From Bacteroidales bacterium UBA4866 (GTDB lineage: Bacteria; Bacteroidota; Bacteroidia; Bacteroidales; P3), in assembly GCA_002399565.1 (NCBI GenBank), contig DHDW01000042.1, positions 12,349-20,722 on the forward strand: a stretch of DNA of 8,374 nt. The letters are read 5' to 3'. The translations under genes were made by a program, and so were the position numbers. Numbering within the stretch: the first letter of the stretch is position 1; every line of letters starts with the position of its first letter. Below are positions 6,219 to 8,374 of the stretch, piece by piece. Below the pieces are notes generated by a model, which searched no databases, was not told where the DNA came from, and worked only from the letters and a program-made list of their open reading frames with translations.

Positions 6219-6302
6219 GCGTCTGTGGTGGAATTGGTAGACACGCCACTTTGAGGGGGTGGTGTCAGTAATGATGTGCAAGTTCAAATCTTGTCAGACG
6301 CA
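6219..6302 (+). tRNA. tRNA-Leu, anticodon GAG
   Basis: An 84-nt class II tRNA. The acceptor stem GCGTCTG (6219-6225) pairs with CAGACGC (6295-6301), and the discriminator is A (6302), as is usual for leucine. The anticodon stem CCACT/GGTGG (6246-6250, 6258-6262) encloses the loop TTGAGGG, with GAG at 6253-6255, reading CUC and CUU. A long variable arm follows (about 6263-6278). The T-arm has stem GCAAG/CTTGT and loop TTCAAAT. The 3' CCA is not encoded and must be added by nucleotidyltransferase. Confidence 0.95.
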
Positions 6303-6323
6303 CAATCACTTTTAATTAACTTT

Positions 6324-6938
6324 ATGATCTTAAAAATTCATTCACAAGGTATAGAACAAAGTCAAATTGAAGAAATTTGCCAGTGTTTGGAAAGAGGGGG
6401 TATAATCATATACCCTACCGATACTCTTTATGCCTTTGCATGTAAATTGGGAATGATGAAACCTTCTGAAAGATTGGCAAGTTTAAAAGGGAAAAAGTTT
6501 GAAAAAAGCAATTTCTCAATAGTTTGCAGCTCCATTTCACAAGCTTCCGAATTTATAAAACCCATCTCCAACAACCTCTTCAAACTACTCAAAAACAACA
6601 CTCCCGGTGCATTCACCTTTGTTTTTCAAGCATCAACAAAGATTCCTAAAATACTTCAAACCAAAAAGAAAACCATTGGAATAAGGATTCCTGATTCTGA
6701 AATTGCTCTAAAAATTGTGGAGCAATTGGATTATCCACTCATAACCACATCTTTGCCTAATGATTGTGTTGGTGAAGAATGCTTTACTAATCCTGATTAT
6801 TTTGTTGATTTATTTGGCGATAAGGTTGATTTCATTATTGATAATGGCACTTGTTCAAAACAACAATCTACTGTTGTAAGTTTAATTGATGAAGAGATTG
6901 AAATCATTAGAGAAGGATTGGGACAATTAGAATACTAA
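6324..6938 (+). CDS. Sua5/YrdC/YciO-family protein (putative threonylcarbamoyl-AMP synthase)
   Basis: 204 residues from the ATG at 6324. The frame stays open upstream to 6276, but that part lies inside the tRNA, so 6324 is chosen. YrdC/Sua5 proteins make threonylcarbamoyl-AMP from threonine, bicarbonate and ATP, the first step of t6A synthesis. Seen here: GGIIIYPTDTLYAFACK (25-41), a basic stretch KGKKFEK (55-61), NNTPGAFTFVF (91-101), KKTIGIRIPD (115-124) and IIREGLG (194-200). The KKTIGIRIPD block and the ending are typical of the YciO branch. The TsaC-type S-x-N motif near residue 143 reads TTSLPND, so true TsaC function is uncertain. It starts 21 nt after the tRNA with no terminator or promoter box between, so cotranscription with the tRNA is likely. 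tsaB diverges on the other side. Confidence 0.88.
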   Translation: MILKIHSQGIEQSQIEEICQCLERGGIIIYPTDTLYAFACKLGMMKPSERLASLKGKKFEKSNFSIVCSSISQASEFIKPISNNLFKLLKNNTPGAFTFVFQASTKIPKILQTKKKTIGIRIPDSEIALKIVEQLDYPLITTSLPNDCVGEECFTNPDYFVDLFGDKVDFIIDNGTCSKQQSTVVSLIDEEIEIIREGLGQLEY

Positions 6939-6980
6939 CCACATCGTTTTAAATAAGCAAATAGAAAATTGCTAAGAATT

Positions 6981-8374
6981 ATGAACGTTAGTAAACATAT
7001 TTATTTTCTACTCTTTCTTATCACCTTTCCAATACTTGTGTTCTCACAAAACATTCAAGAAGACGACTCCCTCTCCTACTACAATTTTATTGCAAAAAAA
7101 GAATTGGACTCAGCAAATTATAAAAAAGCAGTAAGCATTGCCGATAGAGCAATTAAGGAGGGTTATGTTTCAAATAAAATCTTAAAAACTCGTGCCATTG
7201 CCAACTATAAATTGCGTCAAACCAAGAAAGCTTTTTTAGATATTGAAGAAATAATAATGAGTGATGAAGACAATTTGGATATATCTCCTCTTATTAGTCT
7301 TTACTATATCAATATTGAATCGCCCAATAACGCAATAAGCATCTTAGTTAATTCATTTAATGAAGATAATAAAACATTCTTCCACTCGCTTTCTCTAATT
7401 AATGAAAGAGACTTTAAAATAATTATTCAAGCAATTGATAATGCATTCACAAGTGAAGATTATCCCAAATCGCTCTATGGCATTAAATCAATGATAAACT
7501 ACACCTTTAAGAACTATAATGATTCTTACACCGATTTAATTACAGCTTTGGAAGGCGACCAAACAAATGGTATTCTATACTATATTATGGGAGAAATAAA
7601 ACTTAAAAGAAAAGAATATATTTCAGCTCTTGCAAGCTTCAATTCAGCCATTCTTTACAACGAAACCTCAACCACAACATACAAACAAAGAGCCATTGCA
7701 AAAGGGTTTTTGAACGATTTTAAAGGAGCACTTGAAGACTATGATATAATATTAAAAAGAGAACCTCAAAATGCAGAAATATTCTATTTAAGAGCAATTG
7801 CCAAAAACTACTTAGCCGATTATAATGGAGCATTATCTGACCTTAACAGAGCCATAAGTATTAGCGATACATTTTCATCTGCATATAATTATAGAGGAAT
7901 AGTATATATAAATTTGGGAGATTATGGTTCTTCTCTAATTGATTTTTACAAAACCCTTTCCTATAATCCCAACCATCCATTCACACACAATAATATTGGA
8001 ATAGCACTAATAAAAACGGGACAAAGCACCAAAGCAGAAGAGTTTTTCACAAAAGCCATTCAACTGGACAAAAAACATGCCGATGCTTACTATAATAGAG
8101 GGAAGCTGCTATTGGAAAAGAAAAACATCATTAAAGCCAAACAAGACCTATTAACCACATTGGAACTCAACTACCAAAACCCCGATGCACACTATCTTTT
8201 GGCATTAATCTATATTGATGAGAAATCAAAAAACCCAAGACTAAAATTGGAAGATAAGATATGCTCAGAATTAGAAATTGCCTCTGGAATGCAACATCCA
8301 AAGGCAATTGAATTATTTAATAAAACTTGTCAGAAGATTGAACCTGAGCCTCAGGAAGAAGTTGAAGAACCCCT
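6981..8374 (+). CDS. Secreted tetratricopeptide-repeat protein (3' end beyond window)
   Basis: An open frame from the ATG at 6981 to the window edge (464 whole codons, no stop). Residues about 1-23 form a signal peptide (MNVSKHIYFLLFLITFPILV, then FSQ), with no lipobox Cys. Residues about 41-95 form degenerate TPR-like helices, followed by a less repetitive helical region. About seven clear TPRs occupy residues 199-440, with patterns such as RAIAKGFLNDFKGALEDYD, RAIAKNYLADYNGALSDLN and YNRGKLLLEKKNIIKAKQDL. After KAIELFNKTC the chain becomes acidic and Pro-rich (EPEPQEEVEEP), which looks like a tail near the true C-terminus. It follows the YrdC-family gene after 42 nt on the same strand, where only a weak agcaa/ttgct hairpin is seen, so it is probably in the same transcript. 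The partner and role are unknown. It is not a close copy of the TPR protein at 3386-4426. Confidence 0.88.
   Translation, partial: MNVSKHIYFLLFLITFPILVFSQNIQEDDSLSYYNFIAKKELDSANYKKAVSIADRAIKEGYVSNKILKTRAIANYKLRQTKKAFLDIEEIIMSDEDNLDISPLISLYYINIESPNNAISILVNSFNEDNKTFFHSLSLINERDFKIIIQAIDNAFTSEDYPKSLYGIKSMINYTFKNYNDSYTDLITALEGDQTNGILYYIMGEIKLKRKEYISALASFNSAILYNETSTTTYKQRAIAKGFLNDFKGALEDYDIILKREPQNAEIFYLRAIAKNYLADYNGALSDLNRAISISDTFSSAYNYRGIVYINLGDYGSSLIDFYKTLSYNPNHPFTHNNIGIALIKTGQSTKAEEFFTKAIQLDKKHADAYYNRGKLLLEKKNIIKAKQDLLTTLELNYQNPDAHYLLALIYIDEKSKNPRLKLEDKICSELEIASGMQHPKAIELFNKTCQKIEPEPQEEVEEP

Noticed and set aside
6219..6302. tRNA-associated integration site (att) of a genomic island
   Set aside because: No duplicated tRNA 3' end, integrase or composition shift is seen in the window.
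6276..6323. Upstream in-frame ATG for the YrdC-family gene
   Set aside because: It lies inside tRNA-Leu; the ATG at 6324 gives the normal family N-terminus.

Overview
The window looks like ordinary chromosome from an AT-rich Bacteroidota bacterium, probably in or near Bacteroidales. Three things point there. Promoter-like sites match the phylum's -7 box TAnnTTTG at four places. Start codons lack Shine-Dalgarno sequences. The left-hand gene encodes a BspA-like leucine-rich-repeat surface protein of a type common in this phylum. The protein families and the TrmB motif variant also fit. I cannot name the species.

Layout. At the left edge, on the minus strand, lies the 5' two thirds or so of a large repeat-rich secreted protein: signal peptide, then 23-residue LRRs, then 51-residue Cys-paired repeats. 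It runs off the window. Next is an unusually long gene-free stretch (1407-2100) with a promoter for the surface protein, two inverted-repeat structures, a 21-bp tandem repeat and a promoter for the next gene. A plus-strand MFS exporter of the MefA-like type (2101-3309) converges on a minus-strand secreted TPR protein (3386-4426), with a shared hairpin terminator between them.

The right half is a tRNA-maturation neighbourhood. On the minus strand are tsaB (t6A synthesis) and trmB (m7G46 methyltransferase), separated by a 120-bp inverted-repeat element. On the plus strand, diverging from tsaB, are tRNA-Leu(GAG), a Sua5/YrdC/YciO-family gene that starts 21 nt after the tRNA, and a second secreted TPR protein that runs off the right edge. 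TsaB and YrdC-type proteins act in the same pathway, so their divergent pairing is functionally coherent. The genuine t6A activity of the YrdC member is uncertain because its C-terminal half looks YciO-like.

I found no CRISPR array, transposase, phage gene or defence system, and no convincing novel multi-gene system. The most unusual material is non-coding: the 1407-2100 gap and the tsaB-trmB repeat element. The in-frame DNA repeats of the surface protein are also notable.
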